The notes: generated by a model from the letters alone, not told the origin. A stretch of 64,000 nucleotides of DNA from Laspinema palackyanum D2c (GCF_025370875.1 NZ_JAMXFD010000008.1:1-64000), one strand, 5' to 3'. Counted from the first letter of the stretch, positions 45,461 through 54,257 are shown. A program made the numbers and translations.

Positions 45461-46560
45461 TTGTTTACAATAACCCCCAAAGTAGCGATATTATTCGCTC
45501 CATTCTCATCAGCATCGCCGACCCATCCACACTTTAGGTTTAGGCACTCAAATTTCTTACCTTGTCGGTTGCCAATTACTTTGCAGCAATGACAAGTTTT
45601 CGAGGTGTAGCGAGGGTCTACTATCCGGACATCTACGCCAAATTTCACCCCTTTGTAGGTCAAGAATTGACGCAACTGATAGAATGCCCAACTATTAGAC
45701 CGTCGTCGCTCCGTCTTAGAGCGTGGCAATTCATTCGTGCGTTCTCTGATGCCCGTCAAGTCTTCAAGTGCAATCGCCTGGTTTGAGGCTTTAGCGGTAC
45801 GGGTGAGTCGATAGCTGATGGTATGGTTCAGCCATGTTTGGAATCTTCGTTCACGTCCACTTAACCGTTGCAAGACCGGGCGGCATCGACGCCGCGTTGA
45901 CCTTGTGCCTTTAGACGCTTTGTGTTGCAACGAAGCCCTTACACGGCTGTATCTGTCTCTAGTCTGCGTGATTTGTTGGCCACTGAATTTTTCTCCCTTG
46001 GATGTGCAGACCAGATCTGTGCGGCCAAGATCGATTCCCAACACATCATCCGTATCGGGGATAGCTGGTGGTTCAGACTCTAGCTGAATGTTTAGATAAA
46101 ATCTGCCATCATTGCGCTTTACCAGGGTTGCCGATTTGGGTGTTTGCCCTTCTAGTAAGCGCTTCTGGTAATTACCGATGTGGAGATTGAATTTCTCCCG
46201 ACCTTTGAGCATGGTCAAGCTAGCCATCCAATCCGTTTCCTTAAAAGTGAAGGTGCGAACGTCGTAGGTAGCAGAAGTTGGAGCAAAGCCTTTAACGGGT
46301 CTACCTTTTTGTTTTGCAACCTTCCGATTCGCACAAACGCGCCGGATAGCGTGAATGGTCATCTGGGCAGACAAACCAGAATGCGCTCTAGCTTCCTTGT
46401 AAATTAAAGACTGGACAGCCTTCTGATTGGTCAGTTTCTCAGGGGTGTTATCATTCACGAACTTACAGCAACTGGCAAAAGCAGCAAGTACCGCATCAAG
46501 TTTTTCTACCTGCTGTGGTGTAACCGTCAATTTACAAGAGACCGTAAGTACCTGACTCAT
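45361..46560 (-). CDS. tnpB: TnpB RNA-guided endonuclease (OrfB)
   Basis: A 399-residue TnpB. It has an N-terminal HTH and wedge region, then the split RuvC domain: GIDLGRTDLVCTS (catalytic Asp, about 201), ALEDLTGIRER (catalytic Glu, about 282) and DADENGANNIA (catalytic Asp, about 360). The zinc site CHCC ... CLNLKCG lies between the last two. All three acidic residues are present, so the protein should be an active omega-RNA-guided nuclease that cuts the empty donor site. The omega RNA should overlap the 3' end of this gene. Confidence 0.92.
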   Translation of the reverse strand: MSQVLTVSCKLTVTPQQVEKLDAVLAAFASCCKFVNDNTPEKLTNQKAVQSLIYKEARAHSGLSAQMTIHAIRRVCANRKVAKQKGRPVKGFAPTSATYDVRTFTFKETDWMASLTMLKGREKFNLHIGNYQKRLLEGQTPKSATLVKRNDGRFYLNIQLESEPPAIPDTDDVLGIDLGRTDLVCTSKGEKFSGQQITQTRDRYSRVRASLQHKASKGTRSTRRRCRPVLQRLSGRERRFQTWLNHTISYRLTRTAKASNQAIALEDLTGIRERTNELPRSKTERRRSNSWAFYQLRQFLTYKGVKFGVDVRIVDPRYTSKTCHCCKVIGNRQGKKFECLNLKCGWVGDADENGANNIATLGVIVNNPRGSEVMSCSLQDVVLRATKSPHRTAIAVGVG

Positions 46561-46701
46561 TTTTCAATGGGTGAACTTTATCAATGTATATAACTATATA
46601 CTATTTGCAGATTGTGGGGTATCGAACCCCACAATTTGCCCAGCATTCCTCCCGACGCTCAATCAAAGATTAGAGCGCGGGACTCCTGCTGGTTTAGTTG
46701 A

Positions 46702-47556
46702 TTATCTTGAGTGCTCAGGGAGGAGGTATTGACCCTCACTCCAGGGGAGAGCAGGGGTGACTTCTACCACGGGTAAACCCCAGTATTCTGCCCGTTCTTG
46801 TAACCAGCCTTCTTGATGCCACTGGGCGATCGCCTGATTGACTCGGGAGTGCAGTTGGGCATATTGCAATCCTTTCGGCATCACCACCGCCAGGGGTTGA
46901 GTAGACAACTGGAATGGCAGCAGTCTGTATTGGGGATATTGCTGCACCCATCCGGTCAAAATACTGGCATCCGCAGCGAAGGCACGGGCGGAACCCGATT
47001 CGAGTAGCCGTTGTGCCTCTTGGTAAGAGTCTACGGGGACTAACTGGGATTGGGGAAGTCGAAATTCCAACAGGGGAATGGTACTGGAGGCATTGAGGAC
47101 GGCGACTGCTTGACCCGCTAGGTCCGAAAGTTGACGGATTGAGGGGTCTCGGGTGATAATTTGGGCCCCATCTAGGTAGTAGGCTGGGCTGAAATAAACC
47201 ACCCGCGATCGCGATGGCGTTGCCGTCACTCGGGCGATCGCCAGATCTACTTCACCGGACATCACCACCGCAAGGCGATCGCGATTTTCCACCGGGACCA
47301 GTTCCACCGCCTCGGGACTCCCCAGCAACTCCTCGGCTAATCGTCGCGCAATATCAATTTCAAAGCCTTGCAGACTGCCGCTACCCTCTTTAAATCCCAT
47401 TGGGCGGACATTATCCTTCACCGCCACAATCAGTTGACCCCGTTGCTGAATTTCGGCGAATTCCGCCGCATTCCCAACTTGGCCCCAGGGCCAAAGGCAA
47501 AAGGCAACAACAAGCAAAAAACCCTTGATCCTTTTGCCCTCTGGCTGCATCATCAT
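46702..47556 (-). CDS. Amino-acid-type solute-binding protein
   Basis: A 284-residue periplasmic binding protein of the SBP_bac_3 family. It has a signal peptide (about 9-30, ending VGNAA), then IQQRGQLIVAVKDNVRPMGF, GFEIDIARRLAEELLG, SGEVDLAIARVTATPSR (the family's DxxxxGxxxTxxR-like site with Arg for ligand carboxylate), and a second lobe with GQAVAVLNASS. It binds polar amino acids or related ligands. No ABC permease or ATPase lies nearby. Its first ATG directly follows the rplT stop codon (TAAATGATG), so it is probably translated from the rpmI-rplT transcript. Confidence 0.8.
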   Translation of the reverse strand: MMMQPEGKRIKGFLLVVAFCLWPWGQVGNAAEFAEIQQRGQLIVAVKDNVRPMGFKEGSGSLQGFEIDIARRLAEELLGSPEAVELVPVENRDRLAVVMSGEVDLAIARVTATPSRSRVVYFSPAYYLDGAQIITRDPSIRQLSDLAGQAVAVLNASSTIPLLEFRLPQSQLVPVDSYQEAQRLLESGSARAFAADASILTGWVQQYPQYRLLPFQLSTQPLAVVMPKGLQYAQLHSRVNQAIAQWHQEGWLQERAEYWGLPVVEVTPALPWSEGQYLLPEHSR

Positions 47557-47913
47557 TTATGATTTGGCTTGAGCGGCCAGTTCTACAACTTTGGCAAAAC
47601 TAGCGGGGTCTAAAATTGCCATTTGAGAGAGCATCTTGCGGTTGAGCTGAATATTGGCTTTCTTGAGATTGCCAATCAATTGACTGTAGCTCATGCCATG
47701 CATCCGAGAGGCGGCGTTAATCCGGGCGATCCACAGACGGCGAAAATCACGCTTGCGATTGCGGCGATCGCGATAGGAATTCCGCAGGGCTTTCATCACC
47801 TGCTGATTGGCTGTCCGGAACAGTTTCGAGTGCGAACCCCGAAATCCCTTGGCCATTTTCAGTATCTTTTTGCGGCGGTTGCGAGCAACATTCCCGCGTT
47901 TTACCCGTGTCAT
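47557..47913 (-). CDS. rplT: 50S ribosomal protein L20
   Basis: A 118-residue protein with the L20 signature ([43 protein letters not shown]...). It binds 23S rRNA early in assembly and in many bacteria represses its own operon. It follows rpmI; infC, which starts this operon in many bacteria, is not next to it here. Confidence 0.97.
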   Translation of the reverse strand: MTRVKRGNVARNRRKKILKMAKGFRGSHSKLFRTANQQVMKALRNSYRDRRNRKRDFRRLWIARINAASRMHGMSYSQLIGNLKKANIQLNRKMLSQMAILDPASFAKVVELAAQAKS

Positions 47914-48076
47914 GGTTACTTTCCTTTATTTGTACAAATCTGAACAATCAATCCATTCCCTCGATTGGAGAGGGGTTTTACCCCCGCTACCGGACTAGGA
48001 AGCCAGAGATGATCCGACCTTTCGAGGGGTGTGAAGCTATCTGACTTCTGTCGCCACAAATCGAGCTTCTAGCTTT

Positions 48077-48274
48077 TTACAAATACGGCATCATTAAATG
48101 CACGTTTTTTTCATCCTGCTCACTGACAAGGGCGCTCTTGGACAAACGATTTCTGCGAGCAGCCGATTTGTGTTCGAGGAGGTGGCTTTTGTAGGCTTTC
48201 CGACGCTTGATCTTACCACTGCCTGTGGCTTTAAAGCGCTTGGCAGCAGCCTTTCTGGTTTTCAGTTTAGGCAT
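48077..48274 (-). CDS. rpmI: 50S ribosomal protein L35
   Basis: A 65-residue protein with the L35 signature ([42 protein letters not shown]-type). First gene of the rpmI-rplT operon; the gap to rplT is 163 bases, long enough for a leader that L20 could bind, though no structure is recognised. Confidence 0.96.
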   Translation of the reverse strand: MPKLKTRKAAAKRFKATGSGKIKRRKAYKSHLLEHKSAARRNRLSKSALVSEQDEKNVHLMMPYL

Positions 48275-48488
48275 GGACTTCCATTAATTCGGCACAATCA
48301 ATTAATATATCACACCCCTGACTTCTAGACAAGGAAATACCAGGAACTGGCGATCGGCCGTTAAACTTCCCTAGGGTCCCTGCTCACCCTTGGCTTGTTG
48401 CTACCGTATTTCTGCCTCACCCAGATGCTTGGTCCGTTGGATTGAGCCTAATCAACTCAAACACCCGTCCCATTTTGAGAATCCGCCC

Positions 48489-48525
48489 AAATGTAAAGGC
48501 GATTCGCTTGCTCGCCCTTACATTT
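48489..48525. repeat. Hairpin AAATGTAAAGGCGA / TCGCCCTTACATTT
   Basis: A 14-base inverted repeat with one mismatch and a 9-base loop between the divergent-looking rpmI leader and the convergent dedA end. The loop is a HIP-like GCGATTCGCTTGCTCGCC cyanobacterial repeat. It may act as a terminator of dedA. Confidence 0.6.
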
Positions 48526-48581
48526 GTAGATTCTCCAAATCTGCGTAAGTCCTGCTCCTACCTGTGGGAACCCCTATCCGG

Positions 48582-49184
48582 CTACTGCCTTTTCCGCTGG
48601 ACTACCCAGATAATAAAGAAAAGTGCCAATCCAACCAGCACAACTGCCGCAACTGGACCTAAAAACTTCTCAACCAGCCCATAATTCTGCCCCAATACAA
48701 AGCCCGCATAAGTGAGCAAAAGATTCCAGCAGAGTGACCCAATTAACGAGTACCCTAAAAATTCAATAAAAGGCATCTTTTGCAAACCCGCTGGAACCGA
48801 AATAAAGGTACGAATTCCCGGAATTAGTCGTCCAAACAAAACAACTAATGACCCATATTTTCTAAACCACTCTTGAGATTTATTAATATCTTCACTGTTC
48901 AATTTTAGCCATTTTCCATATTGGTCTATCCATTGTTTTAATCGATTCTCCCCCAGCTTTCTGCTCACATAATACCAAGGTAAGGCCCCGAGAAGAGAGC
49001 CGACCGTTCCCGCAACTACTACCCCCCAAAAGACGAGTTTACCTTGGGTAACAGTAAATCCAGCCAAGGGCATAATAAGTTCCGAAGGAATTGGCGGAAT
49101 AATATTCTCTAGGAACATCAACAAAGCGATGCCCCAATAGTTAAAAGCGGTAATTGTGTTCGTAATCCAATCCAGCATAATCAA
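48582..49184 (-). CDS. DedA family membrane protein
   Basis: A 200-residue DedA/SNARE-associated protein. It has the family motifs: ENIIPPIPSELIMPLAGF (about 27-44, with the essential acidic residue and PSE), the re-entrant G-rich GTVGSLLGALPWYYVSRKLG, and FGRLIPGIRTFISVPAG (Arg and Pro-Gly pairs) before two C-terminal TM helices. DedA proteins move lipids (undecaprenyl phosphate or phosphatidylethanolamine) across the membrane and support envelope homeostasis. Normal length. Confidence 0.88.
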   Translation of the reverse strand: MIMLDWITNTITAFNYWGIALLMFLENIIPPIPSELIMPLAGFTVTQGKLVFWGVVVAGTVGSLLGALPWYYVSRKLGENRLKQWIDQYGKWLKLNSEDINKSQEWFRKYGSLVVLFGRLIPGIRTFISVPAGLQKMPFIEFLGYSLIGSLCWNLLLTYAGFVLGQNYGLVEKFLGPVAAVVLVGLALFFIIWVVQRKRQ

Positions 49185-49250
49185 AAAAATAATAAACTTA
49201 AAACAGTACCCCCGAAATTTCTGCCCCAGAGAGCATCAATGCTTAATGTT

Positions 49251-49281
49251 GTACCTCAAATCAAAGGAATCCTTGAGGTAC
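49251..49281. repeat. Hairpin GTACCTCAA / TTGAGGTAC
   Basis: A 9-base perfect inverted repeat with a 13-base loop upstream of dedA on the other strand. No T run follows. Confidence 0.5.
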
Positions 49282-49659
49282 TATAGGCCAGGGGTAGGGC
49301 ATGATTTATTTAATTGTAGCGGCTGTTTATAGCGATCGCCTCGCTGGTCTGGTTCAAGTTTTGCCCTGGCCCGAGTGGAACACCCAATATAGGCTAAAAA
49401 CGGGGTTTGTTTTTCCAAGGATCTCATTTAGAGTAGCCCAAGTCGGATTTCAACCCATTTCCCCCTTTAACTGCTTATTTATGTCTAAAGAAATACCCAA
49501 AATTATGTCTGTAGATAGATGTAGCCGCCAGTTTGATGACCCACCTCAAATCTAACCTGCGACGTATGGAACATTTCAGCAGGAGTAGGTTATATTACGA
49601 GTAGTTCAATAAGTCAGCCTAATTCAGTTGGGGGTTTGCATAACCCCGTGTAATGTGTG
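49282..49659. other. Gene-poor region upstream of the riboswitch
   Basis: An 84-codon open frame at 49301-49555 has no ribosome-binding site or family-like sequence; I do not call it a gene. The promoter of the glycosyltransferase transcript probably lies near 49570-49640. Confidence 0.4.
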
Positions 49660-49795
49660 GGATAAATTGTGCTAATCCTATCCAACAACTGAAGCGGGGG
49701 AACCCACTCAGGGGCTTATTTTCTCAAGGGAGAAAAGGGATATCTCTCAATCCTTGCCCATCAGCTAACCCCGTCGGCCTTGAGACGAGACTGAA
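49660..49795 (+). ncRNA. Probable c-di-AMP riboswitch (ydaO/yuaA type)
   Basis: The order of conserved blocks fits the ydaO class: GTGCTAATCC (49669), GAAGCGGGGGAACCCA (49691-49706), CAGGGGCTTAT (49709), a variable TTCTCAAGGGAGAA hairpin, GGGATATCTC, then TTGCCCATCAGCTAACCCCG (49754) and TCGGCCTTGAGACGAG. It lies 140 bases before the glycosyltransferase start on the same strand. c-di-AMP usually switches such genes off. Exact ends are approximate. Confidence 0.8.
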
Positions 49796-49935
49796 AGATC
49801 GGTAAACTTTATTCATTTGCGCGATCTCATTAGTGTCCTTAGACGAGTAATTTGTTCGGTTTGCCTGAACCTCATGGGATTAACCCCATCGAGCCATTCA
49901 GCAAGCTAACAAGGCATGAGGTGAAGATCAAAGTT

Positions 49936-51216
49936 ATGCTAAACCTAAACCAAAATCGGATTGCTTTAATTTCTGTTACTGGCGACCCCGCCGCAGAAAT
50001 CGGTAAGGAAGAGGCCGGAGGCCAAAACGTTTACGTTCTCCAAGTCGGCTTGGCCCTTGCCAAACTCGGATGGAAGGTGGATATGTTTACCCGCCGAAAC
50101 CATCCCGAACAAGCGGCAATTGTGAATCACCATCCCGATTGTCGAACTATCCGCCTAAGTGCAGGACCCGCTAGGTTTATTGGTCGAGATAAAATATTTG
50201 GATACCTGCCTGAGTTTGTGAAAGCGTTCCAGGAATTTCAAGACAGAGAAGGTATTCAATATTCCCTGATTCATAGCCATTACTGGTTATCCTCCTGGGT
50301 GGGAATGGAACTATCCAAGCATCAACCCCTGCGACTGGTGCATACCTATCATTCCCTGGGTGCGGTTAAGTATCAATCTGTCACGGATAAACCGGCGATC
50401 GCCTCTACCCGACTGGCAACGGAAAAAGCCTGTTTGGAAACAGCCGATCGCATCATTGCCACCAGTCCTCAAGAACAACAGCACATGAGGAAACTGGTCT
50501 CAACCAAGGGTGAAATCGAAGTGATTCCCTGTGGGACGGATATCAACCGATTTGGCAGTGTCTCTCGGACGGAAGCAAGAGCAGAATTAGGGATTAAACC
50601 CGATGCGAAAGTGGTGCTTTATGTGGGTCGGTTTGATCGCCGTAAAGGAATCGAGACTCTGGTGCGTGCCGTGGGACAGTCTAGCTTATTAGAGAGCGAT
50701 CGTGACAAATTGCAACTGATTATCGGAGGCGGTTATCGTCCCGGACAAAGTGATGGTATCGAACGCGATCGCATTCACGGCATCGTCAAAGACCTGGGAA
50801 TTGATGACATTACCACCTTCCCCGGACAGTTAGGCAAAACGAATCTGCATCTGTACTATGCTGCCGCCGATGTCTGCGTCGTCCCCAGTCATTATGAACC
50901 TTTTGGATTAGTGGCGATCGAAGCAATGGCAAGTCGGACCCCCGTGGTTGCCAGCGATGTGGGTGGATTAAAATTCACCGTCGTCCCGGAAATCACCGGA
51001 CTCTTGGCCCCTCCCAAAGATGAACGGGCCTTTGCAGTGGCGATCGACCGGATCCTCAGCAATCCCGAATGGCGCGATGAACTCGGAGGTTCCGGTTGCC
51101 TGCGAGTAGAATTAGCCTTTAGCTGGGAGAGTGTCGCCAACCGACTCGCGCTGGTTTATAACCAACTCCTGTCGGAACCTGTTGTTCCGATGACTTCCCC
51201 AGTTCTCGCCGCTTAG
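49936..51216 (+). CDS. GT4 family glycosyltransferase (sucrose-phosphate-synthase-like)
   Basis: About 426 residues from the ATG at 49936; an upstream in-frame ATG (49852) would add 28 atypical residues. Two Rossmann domains: the first with GDPAAEIGKEEAGGQNVYVLQVG (sugar acceptor side), the second with VGRFDRRKGIETLV (about 234), GGYRPGQSDGIERDR and the nucleotide-sugar site PSHYEPFGLVAIEAMASRTPVVAS (about 316-340) with the E(x7)E motif. It transfers a sugar from a nucleotide donor; similarity to sucrose-phosphate synthases and MshA-type enzymes is partial, so the product is uncertain. The c-di-AMP riboswitch suggests a link to osmotic balance. Confidence 0.82.
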   Translation: MLNLNQNRIALISVTGDPAAEIGKEEAGGQNVYVLQVGLALAKLGWKVDMFTRRNHPEQAAIVNHHPDCRTIRLSAGPARFIGRDKIFGYLPEFVKAFQEFQDREGIQYSLIHSHYWLSSWVGMELSKHQPLRLVHTYHSLGAVKYQSVTDKPAIASTRLATEKACLETADRIIATSPQEQQHMRKLVSTKGEIEVIPCGTDINRFGSVSRTEARAELGIKPDAKVVLYVGRFDRRKGIETLVRAVGQSSLLESDRDKLQLIIGGGYRPGQSDGIERDRIHGIVKDLGIDDITTFPGQLGKTNLHLYYAAADVCVVPSHYEPFGLVAIEAMASRTPVVASDVGGLKFTVVPEITGLLAPPKDERAFAVAIDRILSNPEWRDELGGSGCLRVELAFSWESVANRLALVYNQLLSEPVVPMTSPVLAA

Positions 51217-51231
51217 AAAACTCAAGGAACA

Positions 51232-51297
51232 AGAAACCGGGTTTCTGCCTAGATTTTGGCTTGGTTGCCACAGATTTGGGATAGAAACCCGGTTTCT
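51232..51297. repeat. Two AGAAACCSGGTTTCT palindromes
   Basis: Copies at 51232-51246 and 51283-51297, plus a degenerate one near 51318. They lie right after the glycosyltransferase stop codon and could form the 3' hairpins of that gene. Confidence 0.7.
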
Positions 51298-51342
51298 GAC
51301 TTTACGTGGGGGGCCAGAAACTGGCTTTCTTTCCTGCTGACT

Positions 51343-51630
51343 TCAAATGACCTGATGATTTTTCGGAAACAAACTAATCAAAGTGCGTAAAGCCCTGTTC
51401 ACCGTTTCAGCATCAGGGAAATATTCCCGCACATCTGGATCGAGCATAATTGCTCCATCTTCCAGGGTAAAATATTGAACAATATCCTGGCGATCGGTTT
51501 GATGAATGGTGACCGTATGTCCTCGGCGATATGCCTCGTAATGCTTGCCGCGATCGCCCCCGGTAAAATCATATTCCGGAAGCATTTCATCATCCGTGGT
51601 ATCTGGCTGGTCAAAATTAGGATTGTGCAT
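51343..51630 (-). CDS. Conserved small cyanobacterial protein
   Basis: A 95-residue protein of a type common in cyanobacteria: EYDFTGGDRGKHYEAYRRGHTVTIHQTD followed by a strand-helix region with LEDGAIMLDPDVREYFPDAETVNRALRTLISL. This arrangement is often the antitoxin half of small two-gene modules, but no partner gene adjoins it here. Function unknown. The downstream side (toward 51343) has only the palindromes. Confidence 0.65.
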   Translation of the reverse strand: MHNPNFDQPDTTDDEMLPEYDFTGGDRGKHYEAYRRGHTVTIHQTDRQDIVQYFTLEDGAIMLDPDVREYFPDAETVNRALRTLISLFPKNHQVI

Positions 51631-51776
51631 AGATTTTCCTAAAAACTAATTCCGTGTTTTTTGAGGTTATTTTTCGGCTTTTTCTTCATGCCATTCAAAC
51701 CTCAACTGCATATCATCGCCTCTTGGAGAATTGAGAAACCGGGTAATTGACGAAAATCTCGTTTAGGATACATAAA

Positions 51777-51917
51777 TTATCGCAGAAACCCGGCTTCTTG
51801 GCTCTGGACCGGTTTCTTGTTTGGAGAGGTTAGAAACCGGGTTTCTTAATTTAAGTTTTGGCTAGGTGGCAGGAGTTATCGCAGAAACCCGGTTTCTTGT
51901 CCCTGGGGCGGTTTCTT
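51777..51917. repeat. Direct repeat built from AGAAACCCGGTTTCT palindromes
   Basis: A block of about 40 bases (TTATCGCAGAAACCCGGYTTCTTG, then a CCGGTTTCTTG or GCGGTTTCTTG) occurs at 51777-51820 and again at 51877-51917, with another palindrome at 51832-51846 between them. Confidence 0.75.
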
Positions 51918-51977
51918 GAGTCGCTGCAAATAGGTAAAGGGTAAAAAAAACAGGGCAAGAGGGCAAAGAGTAAAGAG

Positions 51978-53687
51978 CTACGGAGTCCCCGGGAGGAAGC
52001 AGGAGACTCGAAAACCGCTGCTGGAGGACCGGTGGTTCGCGCCGACCCATTTGAGACTACCGCAATGATGGTAATCACGGTGTTTATCCCAACAACCACC
52101 CCGCAGGATATGTCGTTTTTTGGCGTCTAATAAGGTGACTAATTGTTCAATATGTTTGGATATATCATTAATATCCCAACCTCGGCCATCAGTCGGCACT
52201 CCGTTATAGGTATCATGCAAAGGGTCAGCGCACCACTCCCAAACATTCCCGTGAATGTCATACAAGCCAAAAGCATTGGCCTGTTTAAAATATCCCACTG
52301 GGGTAGTTTGTCCGTTATTACTGCCATAATTAGCCAGGTCAGTTGTCAGGGTTTCGCCGATGTGAAAGGCTGTGGTAGTTCCGGCGCGTGCCGCATATTC
52401 CCATTCAGATTCACTGGGCAATCGGTAGGGTTTGCTTATTCTTTTAGAGAGGCGGGCACACCACTCGATCAAGTCATACCATGAAACTTGTTCAACGGGA
52501 AGATTTTCTCCTTTAAAATATGACGGATTGGGGTGGAGGTCCCTTTGTAGCTTTGGAAAACTGGCCACCTGTCGCCATTGGGCTTGGGTCACAGGATATT
52601 TGCCCATCAGGAAAGGTTTAATGGTGAATTGATGCTGCGGATTTTCATCATTGTCTCCTTTAAAGAAATGCGAAGTCATTGTAAATCTGCCCCCTGGGAT
52701 GAGTACCATTTCCAGGGTGATGCCATTGCCCAGGTCTTCGATGATTTGTTGGGCTTGCCCTTGAATGCGGCTGATTTCTTTGCCCTCGGCGTTGACTTTG
52801 ACGATATCAAAGGTAAAGGTAACGCCCGGTTGGGGTGGGGTTTTGCCAATGCCTAATAACTTTAACCACTCAGCGACGGACTGGGGGCGTTTTGCCGCTT
52901 CTAATTCCAACCCTTTGAGAAGGGCGGCATTTTCCCAGTCAGCGATTTGCGGATTATGCTGTTTCGGTTCCGGTAAGGGGATTTTCAACTCATCCCGAAA
53001 ATTAGCCGGTATCGGGCTTTTTTCCGTCCGCAAATTATATAGAGTAGCTGCCAAAGCATACACATCAGTATAGGGGCCGAATTCTCCTTGACGTTTATAT
53101 TGCTCAATGGGAGCATAACACTCGGTTCTGGAGTTGGTCATGCTGCCGGTTTCACCGTATGCGAACTGTCTGGCTAACCCAAAATCAATTAACACAGCCT
53201 TGCCATCACTACGGCGCAACATTATATTGTGGGGTTTGATATCCCGGTGTAATAAATTCTGGCTATGCACATAACTCAGGGCGGAACCAATTTGCTCCAT
53301 AATTTTCATGGCTTGGTCACATGACATGGGGCCATTGTCTTCTACGAGTTCCGCTAAGTTCTGCCCTTGGATATATTCCATGACCATGCCCATGAGTCCT
53401 AGAGATTCCACAACCTCGTAAACTTGGACAACATGAGGATGATGACAACTTGCCAGCCGCAATGCTTCGTTAACAAATTTAACTTGGAGGCTAGTAAATT
53501 CGGCGGTGGTTTTGTTGGTTTGCTGTCGCGTATTCAGGGTTTTGATGGCGACGATTTCGCCGCTTTTCTTTTTAGCAGTGTAGGTGCTGCCGAAGCCACC
53601 CCCACCGAGGATGCCGGTGATGGTGTATTTACCTTTGTCTAGTTGCTGGTTCGGTTGCCAGATGACGGGTTGCCAGTATTCGGTCAT
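51978..53687 (-). CDS. Ser/Thr protein kinase fused to a formylglycine-generating (FGE) domain
   Basis: About 569 residues from the ATG at 53687 (MTEYWQPVIW); the upstream 14 codons overlap a dispersed repeat and are not family-like. The Hanks kinase (about 20-290) is intact: GGGGFGSTY, the Lys of VAIKTL, HRDIKPHNIM, DFGLA and the APIEQY activation-loop end. From about 335 the FGE-sulfatase domain follows: IPGGRFTM, GKYPVTQAQW, PVEQVSWYDLIEWCARLSKRI, PSESEWEYAARAG, YDIHGNVWEWC and, at the end, LRGGCWD...SSSGFRVS. No linker homology other than a short hydrophobic strand. Neighbouring genes give no clear substrate. Confidence 0.9.
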   Translation of the reverse strand: MTEYWQPVIWQPNQQLDKGKYTITGILGGGGFGSTYTAKKKSGEIVAIKTLNTRQQTNKTTAEFTSLQVKFVNEALRLASCHHPHVVQVYEVVESLGLMGMVMEYIQGQNLAELVEDNGPMSCDQAMKIMEQIGSALSYVHSQNLLHRDIKPHNIMLRRSDGKAVLIDFGLARQFAYGETGSMTNSRTECYAPIEQYKRQGEFGPYTDVYALAATLYNLRTEKSPIPANFRDELKIPLPEPKQHNPQIADWENAALLKGLELEAAKRPQSVAEWLKLLGIGKTPPQPGVTFTFDIVKVNAEGKEISRIQGQAQQIIEDLGNGITLEMVLIPGGRFTMTSHFFKGDNDENPQHQFTIKPFLMGKYPVTQAQWRQVASFPKLQRDLHPNPSYFKGENLPVEQVSWYDLIEWCARLSKRISKPYRLPSESEWEYAARAGTTTAFHIGETLTTDLANYGSNNGQTTPVGYFKQANAFGLYDIHGNVWEWCADPLHDTYNGVPTDGRGWDINDISKHIEQLVTLLDAKKRHILRGGCWDKHRDYHHCGSLKWVGANHRSSSSGFRVSCFLPGTP

Positions 53688-53694
53688 GGGAGTC

Positions 53695-53985
53695 AGAAAC
53701 CGGGCTTCTTTAGATAAGCTTTGCCACATAGCCTAGAGTAACATAGAGAGATTAGAAACCGGGTTTCTTGATTCCAATACCTTCGCCAAAAAGGGAGGGC
53801 TAATGTAGATGTCACTTGTTGTTTACCACAACTACAAATGGCATCTACATTACCCCAAAGAAGACCCTGTTTTATGGAGTCAGATTTTCAAACGATTATC
53901 CAGTCTGGGTTGTATTCACCAACATTCCTCTGGGGCCAGTGACTATTCAATTGGCGAAGGGATTGCGGCTAAAAACCGGGTTTCT
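53695..53985. repeat. Dispersed palindromes upstream of the kinase gene
   Basis: AGAAACCGGGYTTCT copies at 53695-53709 and 53754-53768 and a variant at 53972-53985. The first lies within the in-frame upstream extension of the kinase, so it sits in its leader. Confidence 0.7.
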
Positions 53986-54101
53986 GAACTGTAGTAGGGA
54001 GCTAAAAACTGGGTTGGTGCCTCGAAAGAAAAAAAGACCAGCTAGAATTCTAGCTGGTCGGCATAAAAAATACCCTTTGCGTTGTCGTTTCTTTTCGAGG
54101 A
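53797..54101. other. Region with two inverted repeats, no clear gene
   Basis: Between 53799 and 53852 AATGTAGATG and CATCTACATT form an inverted pair about 30 bases apart. At 54036-54059 GACCAGCTAGAA/TTCTAGCTGGTC is a perfect 24-base palindrome nested inside a wider pair CCTCGAAA.../...TTTTCGAGG (about 54020 and 54093-54101). Short frames (54 to 62 codons) cover parts but have no ribosome-binding site. Confidence 0.5.
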
Positions 54102-54257
54102 AATCCTAACTGCGCGTTCCCAACCTTGCAGAAGGCGATTGATTGTTAAATCTGTTCCTCAAGGCGTATTGTAACAGAAGACACGATCGCATCCTTCCGT
54201 ATTTTTCCCTATAAGTCAGTAAATTTTATTGAAGCTTCTGACTTCAATAATCAAACA

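Larger units (their letters stand above)
45340..46665 (-). mobile_element. IS200/IS605-type element with tnpB only
   Basis: Contains one complete tnpB and no tnpA. At the left (5') end, upstream of the gene, a perfect hairpin TTGTGGGGT/ACCCCACAA (46612-46634) is of the kind bound by TnpA; just outside it the minus strand reads TTTGATTGAG, a TTGAT-like target motif. The right (3') end is the GC-rich hairpin region at about 45361-45395 ending GTCGGGTAGTTTAC. Borders are approximate (about 20 bases). Confidence 0.6.

Noticed and set aside
49301-49555. 84-codon frame between dedA and the riboswitch
   Set aside because: No ribosome-binding site and no recognisable domain.
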